In this document: positions 43,344 to 52,514 of the stretch, in pieces
Layout: each line of letters begins with the position of its first letter
Numbering within the stretch: position 1 is the first letter of the stretch
Source of the DNA: Maricaulis sp947259345
GTDB lineage: Bacteria > Pseudomonadota > Alphaproteobacteria > Caulobacterales > Maricaulaceae
DNA: 64,000 nucleotides
Direction of reading: 5' to 3'
Assembly (NCBI GenBank): GCA_965217205.1
Contig: OZ244254.1
Span: forward strand, 2,728,001 to 2,792,000
Notes under the pieces: generated by a model
The model's input: only the letters and a program-made list of their open reading frames with translations
Databases searched by the model: none
Told to the model about the DNA's origin: nothing
Made by a program: the position numbers and the translations under genes

Positions 43344-43820
43344 ATGGGCATGATATTATTGAAATGGCTGTTCCGGATCGGACTCGTACCGGCGATCCTG
43401 GTCGGAGGAAACTCCCTCGCGATCGAGATCATCAACCACCAACTCAACCATCTCTGGCTTGTCGGTGTGATCCTTAGCGGAATTGCGCTCTCATTCACCG
43501 CAGAAGCCTTGATCCCCTACAACACCGAATGGAATGAAAGTCACAATGACCGCATTCGCGATGCGATCCACTTCATTGTGAATGAAAGCGCGAATTTCGG
43601 CTCCGTTCTCACCCTGCCAATTATTTATGTCCTTGTACCCGGCCTGGGCATCTGGCCGGATGATTGGCCACTTTGGGCGCAGCTGCTGCTCGCAATTGGC
43701 GTTGTCGATTTCGGAATAACATTCGCGCACTATGCCAGCCACCGGATCAACTGGCTTTGGCGATTTCACGCCGTTCATCACAGTGTCAAGCGAATGTATG
43801 GCTTCAATGGCCTGATGAAA
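43344..43820 (+). pseudogene. Sterol desaturase / fatty-acid hydroxylase family gene, 5' part (cut by IS66 copy B)
   Basis: Encodes 159 residues of a membrane di-iron hydroxylase with helices LVPAILVGGNSLAIEI and WPLWAQLLLAIGVVDFGI and two of its histidine clusters, HYASH and FHAVHHS. The frame is broken exactly at the IS66 insertion after codon LMK. It resumes at 46365 with HPVHQ when one copy of the 8-bp duplication is removed. Confidence 0.92.
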
Positions 43821-43934
43821 GTAAGCGTTCGGTGAACCCGCCCTTGTCTAGATTTCCGGTATCGCGAGTCTATGGGCTCGCGGTCGGGTGGTAGTGCCCA
43901 CTAGCGTTCATCGTGGGCATTATCGGAGAGGGAC

Positions 43935-44342
43935 ATGGCGGGAGTTACGGGGCGCCGGTATTGGAGCCTGGAAGAGAAGCGGGCGATCGTGGCGGAGAGT
44001 TTCGAAGTCGGCATGTCGATCGCTGGTGTGGCGCGGCGTCACGACATGAACGCCAACCTGATCAGTACCTGGCGCCGCGATCCGCGCTTTAACCCGAGCC
44101 TGGCCGAGGGCGCCTTGCCTGAAGCCGAGCCGGTCTTCCTGCCGGTTGAGATCGGGACCGAAGCCTTTGCGCCCATCGCCATGGGGTCTCGCACTGATGC
44201 GACTTTGCCGGCCACTGATCCACCTGCATCGCCCAGCCCGATCGAGATCGCGCTGGTGTGCGGTACGCGGCTACGCGTTGAGAGCCATGTCGAAGAAGCC
44301 GCGCTGACGCGGGTGATCCGGGCGATCGGAGCAGCAGCATGA
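43935..44342 (+). CDS. tnpA: IS66 accessory protein TnpA, copy B
   Basis: Identical in translation to the protein of copy A: 135 residues with an N-terminal helix-turn-helix (SIAGVARRHDMNANLISTW). First gene of the element. Confidence 0.95.
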   Translation: MAGVTGRRYWSLEEKRAIVAESFEVGMSIAGVARRHDMNANLISTWRRDPRFNPSLAEGALPEAEPVFLPVEIGTEAFAPIAMGSRTDATLPATDPPASPSPIEIALVCGTRLRVESHVEEAALTRVIRAIGAAA

Positions 44343-44686
44343 TCCCGGTTCCTGCCGAGACGCGGGTCTGGCTGGCTGGCGGGGTGACGGATATGCGCAA
44401 GGGGTTTAACGGGCTGGCCGCACTGGCCGAGAGTAAGCTCAGCGAAGATCCTCATTCCGGTCAGATCTTCATCTTCCGGGGCCGGCGCGGTGATCTGGTG
44501 AAGATCATCTGGTGGGATGGCCAGGGGGCGTGCCTCTTCTCCAAGCGGCTGGAGCGGGGGCGGTTTGTCTGGCCGTCTGCGGCCGACGGCAAGGTGGCGC
44601 TCGGCCGGGCGCAGCTAGCGATGTTGCTGGAGGGCATCGACTGGCGCATGCCGCAGCACACCTGGAGGCCCTTGGTGGCGGGTTGA
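44339..44686 (+). CDS. tnpB: IS66 accessory protein TnpB, copy B
   Basis: Identical in translation to copy A: 115 residues with IIWWDGQGACLFSKRLERG. It overlaps tnpA by four bases. Confidence 0.96.
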   Translation: MIPVPAETRVWLAGGVTDMRKGFNGLAALAESKLSEDPHSGQIFIFRGRRGDLVKIIWWDGQGACLFSKRLERGRFVWPSAADGKVALGRAQLAMLLEGIDWRMPQHTWRPLVAG

Positions 44687-44784
44687 AGTGTCTATAAAGT
44701 ATAGACGCATATCATTGTATTTATTGTACTAAATTGCCGATTTTCGATTCACATCACGCTGCGGCTCAGATAGATGTTGAGCCC

Positions 44785-46305
44785 ATGATCACCGCGCCAA
44801 GCCAGCTTCCCGATGACATCGACGCCCTCAAGGGCGCGGTCGGTATGCTCGAGCGCGAGCTCTATAATCGCGATCTTCTCATCGAGAAGCTCAAGCATCA
44901 ACTGGCCGGACTGCGCCGCCACCAGTTCGGTTCCCGCTCGGAACGCCTCGATCAGCTTGAGATGCGGCTGGAGGACGAGGAGATCGCCGAGGCCGCTGAG
45001 GCACCAGCGGTTGGGACCGAAGTCGAGACCGGGTCAGCGCAGGCGCACGAACCGGCCAAGCCCAGCCGCAAGTCCTTGCCCGATCACCTGCCGCGTCATG
45101 ACGAGATCCTCTCGCCCGGCGAGGCCTGTCTATCCTGCGGCGGCGGGCTCAAGCCGCTGGGCGAGGATATAACCGAAGAACTGGAATACGTACCGGGGCG
45201 CTTTGTTGTGAACCGCATCAAACGCCCGCGCATGGCGTGCACGTGCTGCGAGCGCATGCACCAGGCCCCACTGCCTTCACGCCCCATCGAGAAGGGCCGT
45301 CCCGGACCGGGGCTCCTGGCGCATGTCCTCATCTCCAAGTATGGCGATCACCTGCCGCTTTACCGCCAGAGCCAGATCTATGCCCGCGAAGGCATCGAGC
45401 TGGAACGCTCCACCCTGGCCGGATGGGTGGGACAGTCCGCGCGGCTGCTGGAACCGCTGGCCGAAGCCATCGGGCGCCATGTCCGCCAGGGCCAGGCCAT
45501 CTTCGCCGATGATACCCCCATGAAGATGCTCGCTCCGGGCAAGGGGCGCACCGCCACCGCCCGCATGTGGGCGTATGTCCGTGATGAGCACGGCTGGTCG
45601 GGCAGTGCCCCGCCCGCGGCCCATTATCGCTTCTCAACAGATCGCAAGGGCGAACATCCTGCCGATCATCTGGCCGGCTATCGCGGGTTCATGCATGCCG
45701 ATGGCTATGCCGGGTTCAACCGGCTCTACGACACCGGCCAGATCACCGAGGTGGCCTGCATGGCCCATATCCGGCGTAAGTTCGTGGATGTGCAAACGGT
45801 GTCCGGCTCGGCCATCGCCCAGGAGGCGGTTGAACGCATTGCCCGGCTTTATGCGATCGAAAAGGCGATCCGCGGCAAACCGCCGGACGAACGCGCCGCG
45901 GTACGCCAGGCCCGATCAAGACCCGTGTTCGAGGACCTCGACGCCTGGCTGCAGACCCAGCTCACCCGGATATCCGGCAAGACGCCTCTTGCCGCAGCGA
46001 TCCGCTATGGTCTCACGCGGATGAAAAAGCTGGAACCCTGGCTCCACCACGGCGTCACCGAGCTCGATAATAATACCGCGGAGCGCGCCATCCGACCCCT
46101 GGCGGTCGGGCGAAAGAACTACCTCTTCGTCGGCTCGCCCAGCGGCGGTAAGTCCGCGGCGATCGCCTATACCCTCATCGAGACAGCCAAGCTCAACGAT
46201 GTCGATCCGCAATCCTGGCTCACCGATGTCCTCGCCAACATCGCCGACACCAAGATCACTCGCCTTGAAGACCTCATGCCCTGGTCTTACGCTCAGCGAA
46301 ACTGA
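44785..46305 (+). CDS. tnpC: IS66 family transposase TnpC, copy B
   Basis: Identical in translation to the 506-residue transposase of copy A, with the same motifs (FADDTPMKML, MHADGYAGF, ELDNNTAERAIRPL). About 98 bases containing AT-rich sequence separate it from tnpB. Confidence 0.95.
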   Translation: MITAPSQLPDDIDALKGAVGMLERELYNRDLLIEKLKHQLAGLRRHQFGSRSERLDQLEMRLEDEEIAEAAEAPAVGTEVETGSAQAHEPAKPSRKSLPDHLPRHDEILSPGEACLSCGGGLKPLGEDITEELEYVPGRFVVNRIKRPRMACTCCERMHQAPLPSRPIEKGRPGPGLLAHVLISKYGDHLPLYRQSQIYAREGIELERSTLAGWVGQSARLLEPLAEAIGRHVRQGQAIFADDTPMKMLAPGKGRTATARMWAYVRDEHGWSGSAPPAAHYRFSTDRKGEHPADHLAGYRGFMHADGYAGFNRLYDTGQITEVACMAHIRRKFVDVQTVSGSAIAQEAVERIARLYAIEKAIRGKPPDERAAVRQARSRPVFEDLDAWLQTQLTRISGKTPLAAAIRYGLTRMKKLEPWLHHGVTELDNNTAERAIRPLAVGRKNYLFVGSPSGGKSAAIAYTLIETAKLNDVDPQSWLTDVLANIADTKITRLEDLMPWSYAQRN

Positions 46306-46364
46306 GCGTAAGACAGGTGCGTCGCCCCTGGTAGGGCGGGTTGGCCGGACGGTTACTGATGAAA

Positions 46365-46751
46365 CACCCAGTGCACCAATTCATTGAGGGAATTTTCGGC
46401 TTTGCGCCACTCGTCCTGTTGGGCATGCCCACGCAGATCGCCTGGCTACTGATCGTTGCCATCGCCTTACAGTTGCTTTTGCAACACTCTAACGCGGACA
46501 TGCGGATTGGCCCGTTTAAATACTTGCTCGCTCTCGCTCCGGCGCATCGATTTCATCACCTCAATTCCGCTCGAGATGGGGACGTCAATTTTGGCCTGTT
46601 CACGATGATATGGGACTGGTTGCTCGGCACAGCGTCCTATGATCCACGACGGGCATTCACGACCTCTGACCTTGGAATCGAAGGGGAGCAGGACTATCCA
46701 GCGAGCTACATCTCGCAACTCATAGCTCCGTTCCGCTCAAAAGGGCGCTGA
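46365..46751 (+). pseudogene. Sterol desaturase family gene, 3' part (cut by IS66 copy B)
   Basis: Encodes the remaining 128 residues: HPVHQFIEGIFGFAPLVLLG, a helix (AWLLIVAIALQLLLQHSN), the third histidine cluster HRFHHLNSARDGDVNFG and WDWLLGTASY. Joined to the 5' part it gives a protein of about 287 residues, normal for the family. On its own it lacks the first two His clusters and cannot form the di-iron site. Confidence 0.92.
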
Positions 46752-46874
46752 ACCGGTCACTCGCACGAAACGTCGCCTACCGAAATCAATGAATCCGATT
46801 CGTCGCATGCATTTTTTTGAGGGGAAGGTGCTCGCCCAACGTAATCCCAGTGTTATGACCGGGAGGCAATCGAA

Positions 46875-47147
46875 ATGGACAAGTCCCCCCCCCTTGCGAC
46901 GGTCCGCGTCGTGCCTCTCGGTCTGACACTTTCAAGCTTCATGCTTGTCACATATGCCCTCTGCATCCTGTTTGGTTTGCTCGTCCCTGACACCTTCCGG
47001 ATGTATGAGGCGTGGGCCCCTCTCCTCCCCGGGTTCGAGTGGCTCACGCCTCGCGGCGTCCTCTTCGGCGCTATCGGCGCCTATCTCTACGGCTGGTATG
47101 GCGCAGTGCTCTACGCCCTGCTTTTCCGAGTATTCCACCGCAATTGA
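46875..47147 (+). CDS. DUF5676-family small membrane protein
   Basis: A 90-residue protein with two helices: VPLGLTLSSFMLVTYALCILFGLLVP and GVLFGAIGAYLYGWYGAVLYALLF, joined by AWAPLLPGFEWLT, the DUF5676 signature. The family is frequent in metal-resistance clusters; activity unknown. It converges on the PepSY gene with 67 bases between stops. Confidence 0.85.
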   Translation: MDKSPPLATVRVVPLGLTLSSFMLVTYALCILFGLLVPDTFRMYEAWAPLLPGFEWLTPRGVLFGAIGAYLYGWYGAVLYALLFRVFHRN

Positions 47148-47214
47148 AATTCCGCGCCAGCAGCGCTCGGGGCATCTCGCTAACCTGCAGTGTGCGTCAG
47201 GTCTGACCAGATTG

Positions 47215-47952
47215 CTAGCGAGCCCGGGGACTCTTGCGCTTCGCCAATTCCATCCGGATCAGGCGCTGCATACGGATAACGAGAAGTACGAGGCCCGCGA
47301 GTACGGAGATGAGAGCCAGAACCGCGAAGACCTGCAAGTGCAACGTGTTGAAATCTTCCCGCTCCTCATAGTCCATGATGTGGAGCATCCAGAAGAAATC
47401 GAAGAAACGCCACCTGTCATTTCTTCTGGCCGTCACCAGACCGGTATCGGGTGACACATAGATCCTGGTGCCCTCGCCGTCCGCGAAACTTATGCGCCAT
47501 GCGGGCCCGGCACGACGATATTCCCAAGTTGGCTCCTCGAAGTACTCGACCGCCTCGATCTGCGCATCACCGGCGTAGTCACTGTTGGCGACGGCTATCG
47601 CCGTGTCCCTTGTGATTGGTGTGATAACCTCGGCTGTCCTCGCATCGACGAGCGAGCTCGCCCCATCGGCTCGCAGAACATTGAAAACAGGCCGCCCCTG
47701 CCAGGCTTGAAGGTGAATTTCGGTTACAATGCCGTCAGGGTTGATCGCCTCGACCGCTCGCTCCGGCGAAATGAGTTCGGCCGGAAGGATGGCCACGGGT
47801 GCAGGTTGTGCAATGTTGTGCTCGCCCCGGACGCTCTCTATGGACAGCACTGTCATCACGACGCCGCCGGCAACCCACAAAATGATCTGGATGCCGACAA
47901 TCAGAGCGATCCATTTGTGGATCCGAATGGTCCAGCTCAAAAACGATGTCAT
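47215..47952 (-). CDS. PepSY-domain membrane protein, last gene of the copper operon
   Basis: A 245-residue protein with an N-terminal helix (IRIHKWIALIVGIQIILWVAGGVVMTVLSI), PepSY-type periplasmic segments (SPERAVEAINPDG, WRISFADGEGTRIYVSPDTGLVTAR) and a second helix (VFAVLALISVLAGLVLLVI). The HKW and FFWMLHIMDY motifs match PepSY-associated TM proteins, some of which reduce or bind metals. The 276 bases between it and the His-rich gene hold no clear gene. Confidence 0.85.
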   Translation of the reverse strand: MTSFLSWTIRIHKWIALIVGIQIILWVAGGVVMTVLSIESVRGEHNIAQPAPVAILPAELISPERAVEAINPDGIVTEIHLQAWQGRPVFNVLRADGASSLVDARTAEVITPITRDTAIAVANSDYAGDAQIEAVEYFEEPTWEYRRAGPAWRISFADGEGTRIYVSPDTGLVTARRNDRWRFFDFFWMLHIMDYEEREDFNTLHLQVFAVLALISVLAGLVLLVIRMQRLIRMELAKRKSPRAR

Positions 47953-48228
47953 TGAAAGAGTCCCGAACTGCAGTCTGCGGCCCCTATCTCTATCCGCAAA
48001 TCCCCCAGCCTCGCAATCGGGTTGAAACTAAACGCCTGGCCCATGGCCAAGCTCCGCCCGTCGCACGAGGAGCGATATCGTCAATGGCATCAATATTCGC
48101 GCAGGCTGAAACGCCGCCCGCTCTTGAATCGCGGCGATCACTGACAGGCGGCGAAGGGGCAAGGCAGGCAGTCGCATCGTCCAGGGCGGCGGGACAATCA
48201 GTCTCATCACCGCCGCACCTGGTTTCGA

Positions 48229-48576
48229 TTAGTGGCGGTGTCCGCCGTTGTCGTTGTGATGGCTGTGTTCCTGCGCGGACGCGTCATCATGATGCCCGTC
48301 ACCATGCATGGATTTCATCATGTCATGGCATTGCTGCATGCGCGTGCGAGCCTGCTCGTCCATGTTTTCCAACATGGCCTGACGAGCGGCCGCATCGTGA
48401 TGTTCAACGCCCTCGCTCATCATTTCCTCATGCATGGCCCGGCATTCCTCCATCGTGGGCGCCTCGGACGCTGCACCATGGTCGTGACCAGAATGGTTAT
48501 GGTCCTGCGCGAACACCGGCCCTGCCGACATTACCAGGCCCGCTGCGCTCAAACCGGCAAGTATCATCTTCTTCAT
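48229..48576 (-). CDS. Secreted His/Met-rich protein of the copper operon
   Basis: A 115-residue protein with signal peptide (MKKMILAGLSAAGLVMSAGPVFAQ) and a helical mature part rich in His, Met and acidic residues (DHNHSGHDHGAASEAPTMEE, MHEEMMSEGVEHHD, ending SHHNDNGGHRH). It probably binds copper in the periplasm. It lies 40 bases downstream of copB. Confidence 0.75.
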   Translation of the reverse strand: MKKMILAGLSAAGLVMSAGPVFAQDHNHSGHDHGAASEAPTMEECRAMHEEMMSEGVEHHDAAARQAMLENMDEQARTRMQQCHDMMKSMHGDGHHDDASAQEHSHHNDNGGHRH

Positions 48577-48616
48577 CTTACTCTCCCTGGGTCACCCGTT
48601 CTGTGGTGAGCCTCTA

Positions 48617-49399
48617 TCAAAACCAGATGCGGATCCCGGCGACCACCGCCGTATCCTGAGTTCGGGCGCCGGCTGCGCGGGCGTAGTCTCCCGTGCCCCC
48701 GAAAGTCCGGGACCATTCTACCCCCACATAGGGCGCAAACTCGCGCACAATCTCGTAGCGCAAGCGCAATCCGAGTGCTGTCGAAGTCAACCCGCTGCCC
48801 GTTTCAAGTTCTGGAATATCTTCGGCGGACCAAGTCAGCTCGGCTCTTGGCTGCAGGATGAGGCGCTGAGTGAGCAGGAGCTCATACTCGGCTTCGAACT
48901 GCCCGGTCAGCTCCCCTTGGTCACTGAGGAAAAACGCTCCATCCACTTCGAACCAATAGGGGGCCAAGCCCTGAACTCCGATTACCGCATACGTCCGCAT
49001 CGGATCCGGCTCGAAATCCTGTCGCACGCCCGCCTGCAGATCGAAATAGGGTGTTATCGCGCGGCTGTAGAGCAGTTGGAGGTTGGCTTCCTCGAACGCA
49101 CCTGCTTCCAGCTCGAACTCCGCTTCGCTTTTCACCCAGAGGCGATTCACACGACCGCCATACCAGGCATTTACATCCCAAAGGGCCAGCTCCTCATCAT
49201 CACGACGGGCCTGATATTCAAAACGATCCGCCTGGAAGAAAAAGAGCTTCTGGCCGCCAGCGCCTTCCCGCAGCGCCTCTCTCGCGGCCTCCATTTCTTC
49301 TGGTGGGTAGTATGCGTCTGCCTGATCTTGCGCCGATGCAGCTGTCGCTGCCGCGATCATGAGACCACCAGCGATCGCCACTGAGAAGAGATTTCTCAT
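48617..49399 (-). CDS. copB: Copper resistance protein CopB (PcoB family)
   Basis: A 260-residue outer-membrane beta-barrel with signal peptide (SVAIAGGLMIAAATAASAQ). PcoB/CopB motifs are FFFQADRFEYQ, DVNAWYGGRVNRLWVKSEAEFE, QAGVRQDF and the C-terminal YVGVEWSRTFGGTGDYAR ending in aromatic Phe. It starts within the copA stop (ATGA). The usual Met-rich N-terminal extension of plasmid CopB proteins is missing; that role may be filled by the CopA repeat and the His-rich neighbour. Confidence 0.92.
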   Translation of the reverse strand: MRNLFSVAIAGGLMIAAATAASAQDQADAYYPPEEMEAAREALREGAGGQKLFFFQADRFEYQARRDDEELALWDVNAWYGGRVNRLWVKSEAEFELEAGAFEEANLQLLYSRAITPYFDLQAGVRQDFEPDPMRTYAVIGVQGLAPYWFEVDGAFFLSDQGELTGQFEAEYELLLTQRLILQPRAELTWSAEDIPELETGSGLTSTALGLRLRYEIVREFAPYVGVEWSRTFGGTGDYARAAGARTQDTAVVAGIRIWF

Positions 49400-51381
49400 T
49401 GATGGTCTCCGTGTTGGCGATGCGCGCCATGCTGTTCGTGTTGTCCGCCCGCCTCTCGCGACCCGTCAGGTTGATTGTGGTCTTGATGACGATGCATCTG
49501 ATGATGCGCCTCACCGGGCATGACCGACACGACTTGGAACATTCCGGCGTGCATGTGGTAGAGAAGGTGACAATGAAAGGCCCAGTCACCCACATCTTCC
49601 GGTGTGACGTCCACTGAAAGCTTTTCGCCGGGCTTTACCGTGATCGTGTGCTTGCGGGGTTTGTGGTCGCTTTCGCCATTCACGACATCAAAGAACATGC
49701 CGTGCAGGTGAATGGGGTGAGGCATCATCGTGTCGTTGACCATAGTCAGCCGCACACGCTCCCCCTGGCGGAACTGGATCGGATCAACGACCTCGCTCCA
49801 GCGACGCCCGTCAAAGGACCACATGTAGCGCTCCATGTTCGATGTGAGGTGCACCTCCACCTCTCGACCGGGCGGCCGAGTATCCGGGTTTCGATCGAGA
49901 CTCTTGAGATCCGTGTAAACCAGAACCCGGTGGCCGACATCCGCCAGGCCGGCGCCAGGCTCGTGCAGGCGGGAGGTCGGCTGCATCGCCCTGTTGGCGA
50001 CCCCCGGCCCACCCGGGTGATCGTGACGCTGTGGGCCGCCCGTTTCGGGCGAACTCATCATGGTGTGGCCTTCATGGCCCGCAGCATTGTGGCCGCCGTG
50101 CTCACCGTGGGCAGACGGGCTCGCCTGCGATGCCATCGCGGCCGGGCCCATGGCCGAATGATTCATGGAGGAATGACCCATGGCCGAAGGATCCATGGCC
50201 GAAGGATCCATGGCCGAAGGATCCATGGATTGGGAAGGATGACCCGCATGCCCCATCGCTCCATGGTCCATTCCCATGTCCTGCATGGTCGCTGTGGGAC
50301 GAGGGCGCAGAGGCGGCACCGGTGCGGTCATTCCAACGCGCGGCGACAGGGTTGCCCGGGCGAAGCCGCTGCGATCGATGGATTCGCACATCATCGTGTA
50401 GGCGCGATCCTCTCGCGGCTGAACAATGACGTCATAGGTTTCAGCGACACCGATCTGGAACTCATCTGTCTCAACGGGTTGGACGTTCAGACCATCCGAT
50501 TGAACAATCGTCATCGGCAAATCCGGAAACCGGACATTGAAGATCGTCATTGCCGAGGCATTGATAAACCGCAGTCGCACCCGTTCTCCCGGTGAAAACA
50601 GGCCAGTCCAATTGTCCTGCGGACCGTGGCCGTTCACGAGATATTCCAAGGTCGCGGCGGTAACGTCGGAGATATCCGTCGGGCTCATCCGCATTTGACC
50701 CCACATCGATCGGTCACGCAAAGCGGCGAGCAGCCCGTTTTGCCGAGAGGCCTCGACAAAGTCTGACAGGGTTCTTTGCTGGAAATTATATGTATCGCTC
50801 GCTTTCATGAGCTTCTCGAAGACCCTGTGCGGGCCCTCGAATGTGTAGTCGGAAAGCACCACGACGTATTCACGATCATAGGCGACCGGATCGGCCCCGG
50901 CAGGCTCGATGATGATCGGCCCGTAATGACCCATCTGCTCCTGCAGGCCAGAGTGGCTGTGGTACCAGTACGTACCCGCCTGCCGGATCGGGAAACGGTA
51001 GGTGAATGTCTCGCCAGGTCGAATTCCAGGAAAGGTCACGCCCGGGACGCCATCCATCTGGAACGGCAAAAGCAGTCCATGCCAGTGAATGGACGTATCC
51101 TCGTCCAGCGTGTTGTGAACACGCAGAGTGACCTCGTCGCCCTCGCGCCAGCGAAGCAGCGGCGCGGGTAGCTGATCGTTGATGGTTATCGCGCCACCCG
51201 CTTGTCCGTCAATCACGGCGGTGGACCGACCGATGGTCAGGTCGAAAACGTTCCCGGAAAGGGGCCGAATGCCGTTCAGGTTTGTTGCTCCTGCGGACTG
51301 CGCCCATGCTGGCAGAAGTCCGGCACTCGCCGCCCCACCAAGCGCGGCCGAAGCCGCCATGAATGATCGCCTTGAAATCAA
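49396..51381 (-). CDS. copA: Copper resistance multicopper oxidase CopA
   Basis: A 661-residue Tat-exported oxidase (signal MISRRSFMAASAALGGAASA) that oxidises Cu(I) in the periplasm. All copper-ligand motifs are present: HWHG, YWYHSHSG, HPIHLHGMFFDV and WAFHCHLLYHMHAGMFQV. Between about residues 370 and 460 lies a Met/His-rich insert including MDPSA repeats. The start is TTG at 51381 with AAGGAG eight bases upstream. The gene follows the ECF sigma gene. Confidence 0.94.
   Translation of the reverse strand: MISRRSFMAASAALGGAASAGLLPAWAQSAGATNLNGIRPLSGNVFDLTIGRSTAVIDGQAGGAITINDQLPAPLLRWREGDEVTLRVHNTLDEDTSIHWHGLLLPFQMDGVPGVTFPGIRPGETFTYRFPIRQAGTYWYHSHSGLQEQMGHYGPIIIEPAGADPVAYDREYVVVLSDYTFEGPHRVFEKLMKASDTYNFQQRTLSDFVEASRQNGLLAALRDRSMWGQMRMSPTDISDVTAATLEYLVNGHGPQDNWTGLFSPGERVRLRFINASAMTIFNVRFPDLPMTIVQSDGLNVQPVETDEFQIGVAETYDVIVQPREDRAYTMMCESIDRSGFARATLSPRVGMTAPVPPLRPRPTATMQDMGMDHGAMGHAGHPSQSMDPSAMDPSAMDPSAMGHSSMNHSAMGPAAMASQASPSAHGEHGGHNAAGHEGHTMMSSPETGGPQRHDHPGGPGVANRAMQPTSRLHEPGAGLADVGHRVLVYTDLKSLDRNPDTRPPGREVEVHLTSNMERYMWSFDGRRWSEVVDPIQFRQGERVRLTMVNDTMMPHPIHLHGMFFDVVNGESDHKPRKHTITVKPGEKLSVDVTPEDVGDWAFHCHLLYHMHAGMFQVVSVMPGEAHHQMHRHQDHNQPDGSREAGGQHEQHGAHRQHGDHQ
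50178..50222. repeat. Three tandem 15-bp repeats within copA
   Basis: The unit CCATGGCCGAAGGAT occurs three times without gaps, followed by a degenerate fourth. It encodes MDPSA repeats in the Met-rich copper-binding segment, so copy number should alter the number of methionines. Confidence 0.9.
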
Positions 51382-51529
51382 AGAATTACTCCTTGCCGAG
51401 TTGATATGCGTCCGGCGTTTGCGCCGAGGCAGAGTTGGGCTGAATCAGCCTGTGGCGGGGACAAGTCGCACGCTCTCCACGGCGCAAACCTCTGTGTCGA
51501 TGTGATTACGCGATCGAAGCAGACATCCC

Positions 51530-52096
51530 TCATTCCGAATACTGTTCTTTCAGAAATTTCCGCGCGCGATATATGCGAACCTCCACCGCTTTGGCGGAGA
51601 GCCCCATTATGTCACCGATTTGTGCCAATGAGAGATCGTCAGTCGCCGACAGCAGGAGCGGCGTTCTCAGGCCTTCCGGCAAGGCCTCTAGAAGACCCTG
51701 GGCACGTTCGAGATTGCTTGCGCTCGACGCAATCTCCTCCGGGTTGGGCGCGTCCGAGACAAAGTCGTCTCGCTCTCCGTCCAGACCCACCCACCTCAGG
51801 GCCTTGCGACGGCGATGATGATCGCGGGCCTTGTTCCGGGCGATCACAAAAACCCAGGCGAGGAGCGGTCGCTGCGGATCGTATCGGTCAAGATTCCTGA
51901 ACACCGCCACAAAGGTGTCCTGGGCAATATCATAGGCATGATCGAGATCTTGCACATGCCCGGAGAGATATCGCATAACCGCGGGATAGTGCTTGTCCAT
52001 CAGCCTGTTGAATGCCGACTGACTGCCATTGCGGGCGTCAATCGCGAGCAGCGAGTCTTCCCTCTCACTCTCCGACAATTTACTGGCGCGCGGCAT
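51530..52096 (-). CDS. ECF sigma factor (CnrH-like)
   Basis: A 188-residue group 4 sigma factor. Region 2 is FNRLMDKHYPAVMRYLSGHV with DAYDIAQDTFVAVFRNLDRY and WVFVIARNKARDHHRRRKAL; region 4 is LPEGLRTPLLLSATDDLSLAQIGDIMGLSAKAVEVRIYRARKFL. It is encoded after an anti-sigma-like and a CnrX-like gene, overlapping the latter by about 17 bases, and directly before copA. Gene order matches cnrYXH of Cupriavidus metallidurans. The ATG at 52096 has AGGA upstream. Confidence 0.92.
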   Translation of the reverse strand: MPRASKLSESEREDSLLAIDARNGSQSAFNRLMDKHYPAVMRYLSGHVQDLDHAYDIAQDTFVAVFRNLDRYDPQRPLLAWVFVIARNKARDHHRRRKALRWVGLDGERDDFVSDAPNPEEIASSASNLERAQGLLEALPEGLRTPLLLSATDDLSLAQIGDIMGLSAKAVEVRIYRARKFLKEQYSE

Positions 52097-52514
52097 CAAA
52101 TTCCTGCGCCAATCTCAAATCGAACGTGCGCGCCTGTTCCGGGTCCAGTTCGGCACGCATTGCGAGAATGTGATTAAGCGTTTCAAGCTGCAGCCCTCTC
52201 ATGGCGGAATGAAACTCCTGAGCCGCCGTCGAGACATCTGCAGATAGCTCATGATCTCTGAGGAGAGCCGTTCCGATGCGTTGCCGTGCCGCCACCATAT
52301 CGGCTTCATAGTCGGCACGCACAGTGGCAAATTCGGATTCCAGCTGCGCTATCGCGTCTTCCTGTTCATCAGACAGACGAAGCTCATCATGGACAATCGA
52401 GTGGAAGTTGGTGGAAGAAGCATGCTCGCCCTCAAACACGAATATTCCGAGCCACACACCCAAAAACCCGCCGAGCACGCCGAGCACCGACGCGAAAATT
52501 CCGGGTCGAAGCAT
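52080..52514 (-). CDS. CnrX/Spy-like periplasmic metal sensor
   Basis: A 144-residue protein with one N-terminal anchor (IFASVLGVLGGFLGVWLGIFVF) and an all-helical periplasmic domain of the CnrX/CpxP type: NFHSIVHDELRLSDEQEDAIAQLE and later FHSAMRGLQLETLNHILAMR. His residues in HSIVHDEL and further along could form a metal site. In Cnr, metal binding to X releases the sigma factor held by Y. Its ATG overlaps the preceding stop (TGATG). Confidence 0.85.
   Translation of the reverse strand: MLRPGIFASVLGVLGGFLGVWLGIFVFEGEHASSTNFHSIVHDELRLSDEQEDAIAQLESEFATVRADYEADMVAARQRIGTALLRDHELSADVSTAAQEFHSAMRGLQLETLNHILAMRAELDPEQARTFDLRLAQEFDAARQ

Larger units (their letters stand above)
43821..46356 (+). 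mobile_element. Complete IS66-family insertion sequence, copy B (2536 bp)
   Basis: Ends GTAAGCGTTCGGTGAACCCG (left) and CGGGTTGGCCGGACGGTTAC (right). An 8-bp target duplication, TGATGAAA, lies at 43813-43820 and 46357-46364. It is identical in length and coding content to copy A but in the opposite orientation. Confidence 0.97.

Noticed and set aside
32429..46356. A composite transposon bounded by IS66 copies A and B
   Set aside because: Copy B has its own 8-bp target duplication and copy A has none, so the two did not move together as one unit.
48028..48210. 60-codon minus-strand frame between the PepSY and His-rich genes
   Set aside because: Pro/Arg-rich with no ribosome site or domain; more likely non-coding.
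50178..50222. A CRISPR array
   Set aside because: The repeats are contiguous 15-mers in frame within copA, without spacers. No other CRISPR-like array was seen in the window.
49648..50595. 315-codon plus-strand frame opposite copA
   Set aside because: A shadow of the copA coding region, including its repeats; composition is antisense-like.
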